Assembly: GCA_947632525.1 (NCBI GenBank) | Contig: CANRPQ010000007.1 | Coordinates: 1 to 23,680 of the forward strand | Origin: an uncultured Clostridia bacterium | Lineage (GTDB): Bacteria > Bacillota > Clostridia > TANB77 > CAG-508 | Reading direction: 5' to 3' | DNA: 23,680 nt | In this document: positions 16,305 to 23,680 of the stretch, piece by piece | Position numbering within the stretch: the first letter of the stretch is position 1 | How the letters are laid out: each line of letters opens with the position of its first letter | The notes under the pieces: generated by a model | Told to the model about the DNA's origin: nothing | Databases searched by the model: none | What the model saw: only the letters and a program-made list of their open reading frames with translations | Made by a program: the position numbers and the translations under genes

Positions 16305-16871
16305 ATGATAAAAAATATAAAAGATTTGATTCATTATTTAAAAACAGAAAAAAAAATATATATTTCTGATAATAAAAAGGACAAAATAGTAAATTATATA
16401 ACAAATGATCAACGCGTAAAAATATGGAAATACATCAAATTACTAAGAAGGACGGAATATTTTTATAACATGAAAAAAAGTATTTATAGAAATATTATGT
16501 ACTTATTATATAGAAGAAGGAAAAATGTTTTAGGAATTAAATTAGGGATAGAAATATGGGAAAATACATTTGAAGAAGGACTAAATATTTGTCACTCAGG
16601 TGTTATCACTATTAATGGAAATTCGAAAATAGGTAAAAATTGTATTTTGCACGGTGATAATTGCATAGGAAATAATGGAAAAAATAAAGAAGCTCCAAAA
16701 ATAGGAAACAATGTTGATATTGGAGTTGGAGCAAAAATATATGGAGATATAATAATTGCAGATAATATAAAAATAGGTGCAGGGGCTATAGTAAACAAGT
16801 CATTTTTAGAAAAAGGAATAACAATTGCTGGAGTACCCGCTAAGAAGGTAGAAAGGAACAAGCAAAATTAA
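16305..16871 (+). CDS. Hexapeptide-repeat (CysE-like) acetyltransferase
   Basis: A 188-residue protein: an N-terminal helical, basic part (about 1-75), then a left-handed beta-helix from about 78 with repeats such as INGNSKIGKNC, APKIGNNVDIGVG, KIYGDIIIADNIKIGAG and the closing VPAKKV loop. The histidines in ICHSG and LHGDN sit where serine acetyltransferase-like enzymes have theirs. Proteins of this shape in polysaccharide loci O-acetylate sugars rather than serine; no cysteine synthesis gene is nearby. Start chosen at the ATG at 16305, eight bases after AGGTG (16293-16297), rather than the TTG at 16299. The Wzx start follows directly on its stop. Confidence 0.85.
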   Translation: MIKNIKDLIHYLKTEKKIYISDNKKDKIVNYITNDQRVKIWKYIKLLRRTEYFYNMKKSIYRNIMYLLYRRRKNVLGIKLGIEIWENTFEEGLNICHSGVITINGNSKIGKNCILHGDNCIGNNGKNKEAPKIGNNVDIGVGAKIYGDIIIADNIKIGAGAIVNKSFLEKGITIAGVPAKKVERNKQN

Positions 16872-18290
16872 ATGAATAGGGAAAAAAAATTAGTGCAAAA
16901 TACAATTATATTGACGATAGGAAAAATTTCTACACAATTAATTAGTTTCTTTTTGCTTCCTTTATATACAGCAGTTTTAACTACTGAAGAATATGGAATT
17001 GTAGATTTATTAAATACTTGCATTTCTTTAATAGTGCCAGTAATTACTCTTCAAATAGAACATGCTGTATTTAGATTCTTAATTGAAAATAGAGAAGATG
17101 AAGAAAATAAGAGTGTTATAATATCAACTAATCTTATAATACAAATAGTTCAGACTATTATATATATAATTTTATTTATGATTATTGCAAAAAATATTCA
17201 TAATGATTATAAATATTTCTTGGCTACCAATGTAATTGCAGCCATGTTTTCATCAACGATGCTACAAATTTCCAGAGGGCTAGGAGATAACTTACGATAT
17301 ACTATAGGGAGTTTCATAACAGCTGCAACCACGATTTTATTTAACTTGATTTTCATCCTAGGACTTCATATTGGTGCGTATGGAATGCTTTTAGCAACCC
17401 TGTTAGGAAACTGTATTTGTATAATATATATTTTTATAACAAAAAAAATATATAAATATTTTAAAATAACCAGGTACAATAAGCAACAAGTAAAAGAATT
17501 ATTTAAATACTCTATTCCATTAATACCAAATGCAATATCTTGGTGGACCATTAATACATCTGACAAAGTAATTGTATCTGCCATTTTAGGAGTTGCTGTA
17601 AATGGAATTTATTCTGCAGCAAATAAATTTTCTTCAATGGCTATTACAATCTACAATATATTTAATATGTCCTGGACAGAATCAGTAGCTTTACATATAA
17701 ATGACGAAGATGGAGAAGAATATATATCAAAAACTATGAATTCAGCTTTTAAATTATTTTCATCCATGTGTATAGGAATTATAGCTTGTATGCCTTTTGT
17801 ATTTAATATTATGATTAATGAGAAATTTAAAGATGCATATTATCAAATTCCTATATTAATGTTATCAGCATTATGTAATATCATTATAGGTTTAGTAAGT
17901 GCTATATACATAGCTAGAAAAGATACAAAAGTTATTGCTAAGACTTCACTAATGTCAGCCATTATTAATATTATTATAAATATTGGATTAATTAAAATTA
18001 TAGGATTGTATGCAGCCTCAATTTCTACATTTTTATCATATTTTACTATGATGATACTTAGAGTACAAGATGTTAAAAAATATATGAAAATAAACATACA
18101 TAAATATGAAATAATAAAAACTGTGATTATGATTTTATTTGTATTTATAGCATATTATATAAATAATATAATAATAAATATAATTGTACTTATACTTGCT
18201 ATAGTATATGCTATACATGACAATTGGGAATTAATAAAGAATATTATATTTCTTTGCAAAAGTAAAATCAAACGTTTACTAAATTCCTAA
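16872..18290 (+). CDS. Wzx-type polysaccharide flippase (MOP superfamily)
   Basis: A 472-residue membrane protein with about 12-14 helices, beginning REKKLVQNTIILTIGKISTQLISFFLLPLYTAVLT in the style of polysaccharide biosynthesis/MATE-like exporters, and carrying EYGIVDLLNT and a second half starting FKYSIPLIPNAISWW. Such proteins flip undecaprenyl-linked repeat units to the outer face. Its ATG abuts the stop of the acetyltransferase gene and the only SD-like bases (AAAGGA, 16852-16857) are 14 away, so initiation probably depends on coupling. Confidence 0.92.
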   Translation: MNREKKLVQNTIILTIGKISTQLISFFLLPLYTAVLTTEEYGIVDLLNTCISLIVPVITLQIEHAVFRFLIENREDEENKSVIISTNLIIQIVQTIIYIILFMIIAKNIHNDYKYFLATNVIAAMFSSTMLQISRGLGDNLRYTIGSFITAATTILFNLIFILGLHIGAYGMLLATLLGNCICIIYIFITKKIYKYFKITRYNKQQVKELFKYSIPLIPNAISWWTINTSDKVIVSAILGVAVNGIYSAANKFSSMAITIYNIFNMSWTESVALHINDEDGEEYISKTMNSAFKLFSSMCIGIIACMPFVFNIMINEKFKDAYYQIPILMLSALCNIIIGLVSAIYIARKDTKVIAKTSLMSAIINIIINIGLIKIIGLYAASISTFLSYFTMMILRVQDVKKYMKINIHKYEIIKTVIMILFVFIAYYINNIIINIIVLILAIVYAIHDNWELIKNIIFLCKSKIKRLLNS

Positions 18291-18318
18291 AATATAAAAT
18301 ACAAAACTAGGAGAAAAA

Positions 18319-19425
18319 ATGGAGAAAGAAAGATCTGTAAATTTAGATTTAATACGTACTATTGCTATAGCATGTGTTATAATGGTGCATTCTTTACTAA
18401 AAGTAGGATTCTATTCTACTATTGAAATTGGCAAAAAAATGTATATTATGACAGTTATTAGGACAATTTTAATGATATGTGTACCACTATTTATGACACT
18501 AACAGGATATTTAATGAATCAAAAAAAATTAAACAAAGAATATTACAGAAAAATCGGGGGGGTAATATTTACTTATATAATTGCTAGTATTTTATGTATC
18601 ATATATAAAAAATTTTATTTAGGAGAGGAGTATACGTTAAAAACTGCAATTTTTTCAATTTTAGATTTTTCTGGTGATAATTATTCATGGTATATAGAAA
18701 TGTATTTAGGATTATATTTATTAATCCCATTTTTAAATATAATTTGGAATAACTTAGAAAATAAAAAGCAGAGCAAAATATTAATAATTACTTTGATAAG
18801 CCTTACAATACTACCAACATTATTTAATACGTATAATTTAAAAGATATATCATGGTTTGCATATCCAGCGGGTTCAACTAGTTATACCAAATTAGTACCG
18901 AGTTGGTGGACAAAAATTTATCCAATTACTTATTACTTTATAGGAGCATATTTTTCAAAGTATAAGGTAAATCTGTCAATTAAGAAAAATTTAATACTTT
19001 TATTTTTTGGTATTGTATTATTTGGAAGTTATAATTTCTATAGAAGTTATGGCCACACATTTGTAGCAGGAACATGGGTAGATTATGGAGGTTTTGAAAC
19101 ATTAATAAATACAATATTAGTATTTATTTTATGTATAAATATGAACTTAGATAATATACCGAATTATATAAAAAAAACAATTACAGCAATTTCAAAATTA
19201 TCTTTAGGAATGTATCTCACATCCTACATATTTGATGATTTATTCTATGGAATATTGAATAGAAATATTAGCAGTACATTAGATAAATTTAAATATATAA
19301 TTTTAGTTGTCTTTGCAGTATTTTGTTGTTCAATGTTATTATCATCTGCAATAAAAATACTTCAAATTTTATATAATAAGTTAATAAATATAATAAAAAA
19401 ATATAAATTAAGATGCATGGAATAA
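18319..19425 (+). CDS. Acyltransferase 3 family membrane O-acyltransferase
   Basis: A 368-residue membrane protein with about ten helices. The start VNLDLIRTIAIACVIMVHS carries the conserved Arg and the catalytic-type His of the OafA/WecH-like acyltransferase 3 family, followed by FMTLTGYLM and SWYIEMYLGLYLLIPF. These enzymes O-acetylate or succinylate surface sugars, and this one probably decorates the locus polymer. AGGAG (18309-18313) is five bases before the ATG. Codons 80-82 contain G7 (18556-18562), odd in such AT-rich DNA: with one G fewer the next codon is TAA; with one more, a TAG follows after nine codons or fewer. Last gene of the locus. Confidence 0.9.
   Translation: MEKERSVNLDLIRTIAIACVIMVHSLLKVGFYSTIEIGKKMYIMTVIRTILMICVPLFMTLTGYLMNQKKLNKEYYRKIGGVIFTYIIASILCIIYKKFYLGEEYTLKTAIFSILDFSGDNYSWYIEMYLGLYLLIPFLNIIWNNLENKKQSKILIITLISLTILPTLFNTYNLKDISWFAYPAGSTSYTKLVPSWWTKIYPITYYFIGAYFSKYKVNLSIKKNLILLFFGIVLFGSYNFYRSYGHTFVAGTWVDYGGFETLINTILVFILCINMNLDNIPNYIKKTITAISKLSLGMYLTSYIFDDLFYGILNRNISSTLDKFKYIILVVFAVFCCSMLLSSAIKILQILYNKLINIIKKYKLRCME
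18556..18562 (+). repeat. G7 homopolymer inside the acyltransferase gene
   Basis: Seven consecutive G bases within codons 80-82, the longest G run I noticed in the window. Slippage by one base in either direction truncates the protein at roughly residue 81-90 of 368. Confidence 0.85.
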
Positions 19426-19453
19426 TATAAAATAATTATCAGAATAACTTATA

Positions 19454-19488
19454 CTATTATTACTTACTATAATTTTAATATATAATAG
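19454..19488 (+). promoter_or_regulatory. Possible promoter and inverted repeat before the DUF3048 gene
   Basis: TATAAT occurs at 19468-19473 and 19481-19486, but neither has a good -35 at the proper distance (TTATTA at 19457-19462 is the nearest). CTATTAT (19454-19460) and ATAATAG (19482-19488) form a weak inverted repeat around them. The 152 bases between the acyltransferase stop and 19578 hold no gene and no clear terminator. Confidence 0.3.
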
Positions 19489-19566
19489 TTGAAGTTCTTA
19501 ATTTAGTAAAAAAATGAACTAAAGTAATTTGAACATTATGTAATACCAATAAATAATTTATGAAGT

Positions 19567-19570
19567 GGAG
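19567..19570 (+). promoter_or_regulatory. RBS that fixes the DUF3048 start
   Basis: GGAG lies seven bases before the ATG at 19578; the in-frame ATG at 19560 precedes this site and has none of its own. Confidence 0.65.
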
Positions 19571-19577
19571 AAAGTTT

Positions 19578-20675
19578 ATGAAAAAAAATAAAATAAAATT
19601 TATACTATTAACTGTAATAATAATAGCAATAATAGTTGCAACAGTAACACTAATTGTTAAAAATTTAACTACCCATAATGATTTAGCACAAATACCTGAA
19701 CAGGGAAATAACATAAATGTAAATGAAAAAGGAGAGACAAAGACTGAAGAAAAAATTGATATTATCGATATAAACTCAAAATCAAGACCTTATGCAGTTG
19801 TTGTAAATAACACTGATGTTGCAGTTAAAGTACAAGAAGGATTAAATAAAGCATATTTAGTTTATGAAGTTCCAACAGAATTTAACACTTCCAGGTTAAT
19901 TGCTATGTATAAAGACATTAAAGAAGACTTAGTTATTGGAACAATAAGAAGTGCACGACATAATTTTGTAGACTTTGCATTAGAGTCAGATGCAATATTT
20001 TGCTGCTTTGGTTGGAGTCATTATGCAGAAGATGATTTAAAATCAGGAAGTATAGACTATTTGCAAGGACTATTCGGATATCCATACTATAGAGATAACA
20101 AAGAAAATCTAGCTTTAGAACATACAGCATATACATCTATGGCAAAACTAAAAAAGGCAGTGAAAGATAAAAGTATTAGAACAACTTCAAATAATTCAGT
20201 ATTATTAAAATATAATGTTAGTGATGTTGAATTAGCATCTGCTACAAAAGTAGAAACTGCAAACGAAATTACCATACCTTATGGTGCAGCTCCACAAATA
20301 GCATCTTTCAAATATAATGAAGAAACAAAAATGTATACTCGTTATGAAAATGGTAAGAAATGTAAAGACCATGAAACGAAGGAAGAAGTCACAACAAAAA
20401 ATATTATTATACAGAAAATTGATTATAAAGTGTGTGATGACAATTATTACTGGGACTTAAAAACAACTGGAACTGGTGAAGGATATTATATAACAAATGG
20501 ATATGCAATACCAATCACATGGAGTAAATCTAGCAGATCAGCTAAAACAAAATATACATATAAATCAGGAACAGTTATAAATGAAAAAGATGTTGGTGGA
20601 AAAGAAATAGAGGTTAGCGATGGCAGAACATGGATAGAAGTTCAAACTAACGAACAAAACTTTACAATAAAATAG
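19578..20675 (+). CDS. DUF3048 (YerB-like) envelope protein
   Basis: A 365-residue protein with a basic start and one hydrophobic segment (about 6-28) that acts as signal or membrane anchor; there is no lipobox cysteine, unlike lipoprotein members such as Bacillus YerB. A short linker leads to the DUF3048 N-terminal domain with SRPYAVVVNN, LVYEVPTEFNTSRLIAMYKD, VIGTIRSARHNFVDFALESDAI and YYRDNKENLALEHTAYTS. The C-terminal part (from about 255) contains SFKYNEETKMYTRY and GKEIEVSDGRTWIEVQ, matching the second YerB domain. The biochemical role of the family is unknown. It is 12 bases before the VanZ-like gene and likely co-transcribed with it. Confidence 0.9.
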   Translation: MKKNKIKFILLTVIIIAIIVATVTLIVKNLTTHNDLAQIPEQGNNINVNEKGETKTEEKIDIIDINSKSRPYAVVVNNTDVAVKVQEGLNKAYLVYEVPTEFNTSRLIAMYKDIKEDLVIGTIRSARHNFVDFALESDAIFCCFGWSHYAEDDLKSGSIDYLQGLFGYPYYRDNKENLALEHTAYTSMAKLKKAVKDKSIRTTSNNSVLLKYNVSDVELASATKVETANEITIPYGAAPQIASFKYNEETKMYTRYENGKKCKDHETKEEVTTKNIIIQKIDYKVCDDNYYWDLKTTGTGEGYYITNGYAIPITWSKSSRSAKTKYTYKSGTVINEKDVGGKEIEVSDGRTWIEVQTNEQNFTIK

Positions 20676-20687
20676 GCAAGGAGAAAT

Positions 20688-21185
20688 ATGAAAAGAACAA
20701 TTATTAGAATAATCTCTATGACATTATTAATACTTACGTTTTTTGCTATATTTAACTTATCAGCACAAAATGGAGAACAATCAGGAAGCTTAAGTAATAA
20801 AGTAACTACAATATTTATTAATCACTTTCCATATACTAAAAACTTAAGCATAGAAACAAAACAAAAATTAATTGAACATACAGAACCAATAGTTAGAAAA
20901 TTAGCCCATTTTTCTATTTATGGTCTAGTAGGAATATTTATTATGACATTTATGAGTACATTTCAAACAAGACTATATAAAAAATGGATTATAAGTATGA
21001 TAGTTGGTGTAGGTTATGCAAGCTTTGATGAATATCATCAAAGCTTTGTAGCGGGGAGAGGGCCAAGTGTTATAGATGTTGGAATTGATAGTTTGGGTGT
21101 ATTAGCTGGAATATTTGCAGTATTAATTATCATTTCTATTTATAGAGCATTAAAAAGTGACAAAAAAATAAAAAACACCAATTAA
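20688..21185 (+). CDS. VanZ-family membrane protein
   Basis: A 165-residue protein with about four helices and the VanZ signs: an N-terminal helix followed by NLSAQNGEQSGSLSN, then VRKLAHFSIYGLVG, and FDEYHQSFVAGRGPSVIDVGIDSLGVLAG. VanZ gives low-level teicoplanin resistance by an unresolved mechanism; most family members, like this one, stand outside van clusters and have unknown roles in the envelope. CAAGGAG lies about six bases before the ATG. Confidence 0.9.
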   Translation: MKRTIIRIISMTLLILTFFAIFNLSAQNGEQSGSLSNKVTTIFINHFPYTKNLSIETKQKLIEHTEPIVRKLAHFSIYGLVGIFIMTFMSTFQTRLYKKWIISMIVGVGYASFDEYHQSFVAGRGPSVIDVGIDSLGVLAGIFAVLIIISIYRALKSDKKIKNTN

Positions 21186-21222
21186 CATTTTCAAATAAAA
21201 ATCAAACAAATCAAAAAAATTA

Positions 21223-21240
21223 CTATTTTACTAAAAATAG
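21223..21240 (+). terminator. Weak hairpin after the VanZ-like gene
   Basis: CTATTTT (21223-21229) pairs with AAAATAG (21234-21240) over a 4-base loop, 38 bases past the stop. There is no T run after it, so termination strength is doubtful. It is the first item in the 307-base gap 21186-21492, which otherwise holds the typA promoter, leader and RBS. Confidence 0.3.
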
Positions 21241-21285
21241 GCTATTAAAAACATATAACAAGAAGTCATCGAGAACATAATTATG

Positions 21286-21314
21286 TTGACAAACTAAGAA
21301 ATATAAAGTATAAT
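21286..21314 (+). promoter_or_regulatory. Perfect consensus sigma-A promoter for typA
   Basis: TTGACA (21286-21291), exactly 17 bases, TATAAT (21309-21314). The expected start near 21321 gives a leader of about 170 bases before the ATG at 21493, unusually long for this window. Confidence 0.9.
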
Positions 21315-21343
21315 AGTAATGTTGTTATTCAAAAATAATAATA

Positions 21344-21449
21344 AGTAACAAACAATATAATTTTTTGCTCACGTTTTAATGCAGCTTACTGTATGTGCGT
21401 TTTATTAAATGCTAAATAGCGTTATACAAAAATTATATTGTTTATTATT
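21344..21449 (+). ncRNA. Structured typA leader (long closing helix, inner hairpin)
   Basis: Bases 21350-21365 pair with 21428-21443 as a perfect 16-bp helix, extended after one C-A mismatch by five more pairs (21344-21348/21445-21449, one G-U). The 62-nt interior holds ATGCAG/CTGTAT (21379-21384/21389-21394) with a CTTA loop and possible CAC/GTG closure (21370-21372/21395-21397). It lies between the promoter and the RBS and leaves the RBS free. Short blocks and geometry match the pnp leader. Pairing is read by eye; function is inferred. Confidence 0.55.
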
Positions 21450-21478
21450 GCAATTTTATACATTAAGAAAAATAAAAG

Positions 21479-21484
21479 AAGGGG
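21479..21484 (+). promoter_or_regulatory. RBS that fixes the typA start
   Basis: AAGGGG lies eight bases before the ATG at 21493. An upstream in-frame start at 21409 would add 28 residues encoded by the structured leader and has no such site. Confidence 0.8.
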
Positions 21485-21492
21485 AACTAAAA

Positions 21493-23316
21493 ATGAACAA
21501 TAAAAATATTAGAAATATAGCAATAATTGCACACGTAGATCATGGAAAAACTACACTTGTAGATGCACTTTTAAGACAAAGCCATGTATTTAGAGATAAT
21601 GAGCAAGTAGCAGAAAGAATAATGGATTCTGGAGATATTGAAAAAGAAAGAGGAATCACAATTCTTTCTAAAAATACATCAGTTATGTATAATGATATAA
21701 AAATAAACATAGTAGATACACCAGGACATGCAGACTTTGGTGGAGAAGTAGAACGTGTACTAAAAATGGTAGACGGTGTACTTTTATTAGTTGATGCATT
21801 TGAAGGACCAATGCCACAAACAAGAGAAGTTCTTAAAAAATCTTTAGCATTAAACTTAAAACCAATAGTAGTAATTAATAAAATTGATAGACCAGGGGCA
21901 AACCCATTAAAAGTTGTTGACCAAGTATTAGAATTGTTTATTGAATTAAATGCTAATGATGAGCAATTAGATTTTCCAGTAGTATATGCATCAGCCAAAA
22001 ATGGGATTGCTAAAATGAATTTGGAAGATGAAAGTGATAACATAACTTGTATTTTTGACACAATTATTAATAATATAAATAGTCCTGCTTGTGAACAAGA
22101 AGGAACTTTGCAAATGCTAGCATCTAATATTGATTATGATGAATATTTAGGAAGACTTGCAGTAGGTAGAGTAGAACGTGGAACAATTAAAGCCGGCATG
22201 AGCGTAGCAGTTTGTAAAAAAGATGATAAAGTAGTACAGGGAAAAATAGCAAAATTATTCACATATGAAGGGTTAAAAAGAGTAGAAGTAGAAGAAGTTG
22301 GTGCTGGTGATATAGTATGCATTTCTGGTATTACAGATATTAACATTGGTGAAACAGTTTGCGATATAAATAACCCAGAAAAAATAGACTTTGTAGATAT
22401 TGATGAACCTACAGTATCTATGACATTTAGTGTTAATAATGGACCACTAGCAGGAAAAGAAGGACAATTTATAACATCAAGACATATTCGTGATAGATTA
22501 TTTAAAGAATTAGAAAGAAATGTAAGCCTTCGTGTAAAAGAAACTGATACACCAGACAGTTTTGAAGTTTGCGGACGTGGAGAATTACACTTATCAGTAC
22601 TTATTGAAACAATGAGAAGGGAAGGATTTGAACTTCTAGTATCTCGTCCAAAAGTTATCATAAAAGAAATAGACGGAGTAAAATGTGAACCAATTGAGCG
22701 ATTAGTTGTAAACGTTCCAGATGATTGTATTGGAAATGTAATCGAAAAATTAGGAAGAAGAAAAGCAGAAATGCTTAACATGGAACCAGCAGAACTAGGA
22801 CATACTAAGGTTGAATTTAAAATTCCAGCAAGAGGATTAATTGGATATAGAACAGAGTTCTTAACCGATACTAAAGGTGAAGGAACAATGAACAGTATTT
22901 TTGATTGCTATGAGCCATATAAAGGAGAAATACAAGCAAGAACAAGAGGGGTACTAGTTGCTTTTGAACCAGGAACATCTATTACTTATGGACTATATAA
23001 TGCACAAGAAAGAGGAGAATTATTAATTGGTCCAGGTGTAGAAGTTTACGAAGGAATGATAGTAGGAATAAATTCTAGAAATGAAGATATTTCTATTAAC
23101 GTATGTAAGGAAAAGCACTTAACAAATACAAGAGCTTCAGGATCTGATGATGCACTTCGTTTAGTACCACCAGTTCAAATGTCATTAGAAAAGGCAATTG
23201 AATTCATAGCAGAAGATGAACTTGTAGAGGTAACACCAAAAAATATTAGATTAAGAAAGAAAATATTAGATAATAAAACTAGAGAAAGAATGGCAAGAAG
23301 AAATGTTACAGATTAG
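21493..23316 (+). CDS. typA: Ribosome-associated translational GTPase BipA/TypA
   Basis: A 607-residue translation-factor GTPase of normal BipA length. It has IRNIAIIAHVDHGKTTL (P-loop about 12-20), SGDIEKERGITILSKNTS as switch I, DTPGHADFGGEV as G3, and NKIDRPGA as G4, followed by an EF-Tu-like domain II, EF-G-like domain with SVNNGPLAGKEG and CGRGELHLSVLIETMRREG, and the BipA-specific C-terminal domain (IPARGLIGYR, LTNTRASGSDDALRL). BipA binds the 70S ribosome at the EF-G site and aids large-subunit assembly and growth in the cold or under stress. Own consensus promoter and a long structured leader. The next gene begins 16 bases after the stop. Confidence 0.97.
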   Translation: MNNKNIRNIAIIAHVDHGKTTLVDALLRQSHVFRDNEQVAERIMDSGDIEKERGITILSKNTSVMYNDIKINIVDTPGHADFGGEVERVLKMVDGVLLLVDAFEGPMPQTREVLKKSLALNLKPIVVINKIDRPGANPLKVVDQVLELFIELNANDEQLDFPVVYASAKNGIAKMNLEDESDNITCIFDTIINNINSPACEQEGTLQMLASNIDYDEYLGRLAVGRVERGTIKAGMSVAVCKKDDKVVQGKIAKLFTYEGLKRVEVEEVGAGDIVCISGITDINIGETVCDINNPEKIDFVDIDEPTVSMTFSVNNGPLAGKEGQFITSRHIRDRLFKELERNVSLRVKETDTPDSFEVCGRGELHLSVLIETMRREGFELLVSRPKVIIKEIDGVKCEPIERLVVNVPDDCIGNVIEKLGRRKAEMLNMEPAELGHTKVEFKIPARGLIGYRTEFLTDTKGEGTMNSIFDCYEPYKGEIQARTRGVLVAFEPGTSITYGLYNAQERGELLIGPGVEVYEGMIVGINSRNEDISINVCKEKHLTNTRASGSDDALRLVPPVQMSLEKAIEFIAEDELVEVTPKNIRLRKKILDNKTRERMARRNVTD

Positions 23317-23332
23317 GGGGTAGTTAAAAAAT

Positions 23333-23635
23333 ATGTCTAGGAAAGATTTATTAAGATTAAAATTGGCACGAAGTATAGATATATACAAAGCAGATATAAC
23401 TAGAAAACAAGAGAAGTACGCTCAAAAAGAGCAAAATGAAGATACTAAGAGAAGAAGAAGTATTCAAGAATATATAAGGGCTAAAAAACAAGAAGGAAAA
23501 TCAAGGGAAGAAATTCTTAGAAGACTTAACTTTGTATATGCAGACAAACGATATTCTAAATATCGTCCATATTTTGAATCATGGGTTGATAATTTCTTCA
23601 AAGATGAAAAAACAAATGAGGGAGAAGAAAGATAA
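23333..23635 (+). CDS. Small basic protein of unknown function
   Basis: A 100-residue, highly charged protein I do not recognise. It is rich in Lys, Arg and Glu, is predicted mostly helical (about 1-75), has no signal or membrane segment and no cysteine, and ends with an aromatic stretch YADKRYSKYRPYFESWVDNFF before an acidic tail. The middle RAKKQEGKSREEILRRLNFVYADK resembles a short helix-turn-helix-like segment, but not clearly enough to name. AGGGGG at 23315-23320 overlaps the typA stop and is 12 bases from the ATG, rather far, so translation may be coupled to typA. Codon use and composition match its neighbours, so it is likely a real gene. Confidence 0.7.
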   Translation: MSRKDLLRLKLARSIDIYKADITRKQEKYAQKEQNEDTKRRRSIQEYIRAKKQEGKSREEILRRLNFVYADKRYSKYRPYFESWVDNFFKDEKTNEGEER

Positions 23636-23680
23636 TTGAATAAAAAAGAATTATCAAAAATTAAACAAAAAGCTTTAGAA
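23636..23680 (+). CDS. Start of a further gene (partial, TTG start)
   Basis: A TTG immediately after the preceding stop opens a reading frame that stays open for 15 codons to the window edge (MNKKELSKIKQKALE). GGGAG at 23620-23624 is 11 bases upstream. Lysine-rich and helical in look; product unknown. It would be the third gene of the typA run. Confidence 0.45.
   Translation, partial: MNKKELSKIKQKALE

Noticed and set aside
21344..21449. Miniature transposon or insertion remnant because of the long inverted repeat
   Set aside because: No target-site duplication, no transposase, and the element sits between a promoter and a start codon with leader-like spacing. It cannot be fully excluded, but a leader RNA explains more.
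21409..21492. 28-residue N-terminal extension of TypA
   Set aside because: It falls within the structured leader, lacks an RBS, and BipA proteins start at the residues encoded from 21493.
21540..22061. 173-codon open frame on the - strand within typA
   Set aside because: Antisense to the GTPase domain, no support beyond being open.
22134..22781. 215-codon open frame on the - strand within typA
   Set aside because: Antisense shadow of typA; no RBS and no recognisable family.
1..23680. CRISPR arrays, tRNA or rRNA genes, insertion sequences
   Set aside because: No regularly spaced repeats, no cloverleaf-like or rRNA-like sequence and no transposase or integrase reading frame were seen on either strand.

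Overview
The window is visibly AT-rich, every convincing gene lies on the + strand, and the ribosome binding sites are of the AGGAGG type. Gene content (rpsO-pnp, a LytR-CpsA-Psr protein, an Asp23/Gls24-like domain, DUF3048/YerB, VanZ and SanA/YdcF relatives) points to a Gram-positive Bacillota, most likely a low-GC Clostridia species, perhaps an uncultured gut lineage. The species cannot be named from the sequence alone. I see no insertion sequence, phage gene, CRISPR array, tRNA or rRNA.

Layout. (1) 1-2812: rpsO and pnp, separated by a terminator-like hairpin and a long structured pnp leader. (2) 2866-4258: a stand-alone membrane GT2 glycosyltransferase with its own sigma-A-type promoter and terminator. 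(3) 4308-8812: SanA/YdcF-like protein, a P-loop ATPase with an Asp23/Gls24-like C-terminus (TTG start), cmk, galE and an LCP ligase, closed by a strong 17-bp terminator. (4) 8853-19425: a Wzx/Wzy-type surface polysaccharide locus with its own promoter. It encodes an initiating sugar-phosphate transferase, GT4, a radical SAM/SPASM-like protein, GT4, LicD-like transferase, Wzy-like polymerase, GT2, hexapeptide acetyltransferase, Wzx flippase and a membrane O-acyltransferase. (5) 19578-21185: DUF3048 lipoprotein-like protein and VanZ-family protein. (6) 21286-23316: typA/bipA behind a perfect consensus promoter and a long structured leader. (7) 23333-end: a small basic unknown protein and the first codons of another gene.

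How the parts work together. The locus reads as one assembly line. The phosphoglycosyltransferase loads the first sugar on undecaprenyl phosphate. Three further glycosyltransferases suggest a repeat unit of about four sugars. LicD-like, acetyl and acyl transferases and possibly the radical SAM enzyme decorate it. Wzx flips it and Wzy polymerises it. The LCP protein encoded just upstream is the natural candidate to attach the polymer to the wall, and galE could supply UDP-galactose or UDP-GalNAc. No Wzz/Wze-type chain-length regulator or tyrosine kinase is present.

The most interesting signal is in non-coding DNA. The leaders of pnp and typA each fold on paper into an AT-rich closing helix of about 20 bp around a 62-63 nt core. 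They share four short sequence blocks in the same order and end at almost the same distance from the start codon. This may be a recurrent, possibly undescribed structured RNA. A second candidate is a G7 tract in the O-acyltransferase gene, where loss or gain of one G would truncate the protein, as expected of a phase-variable switch.
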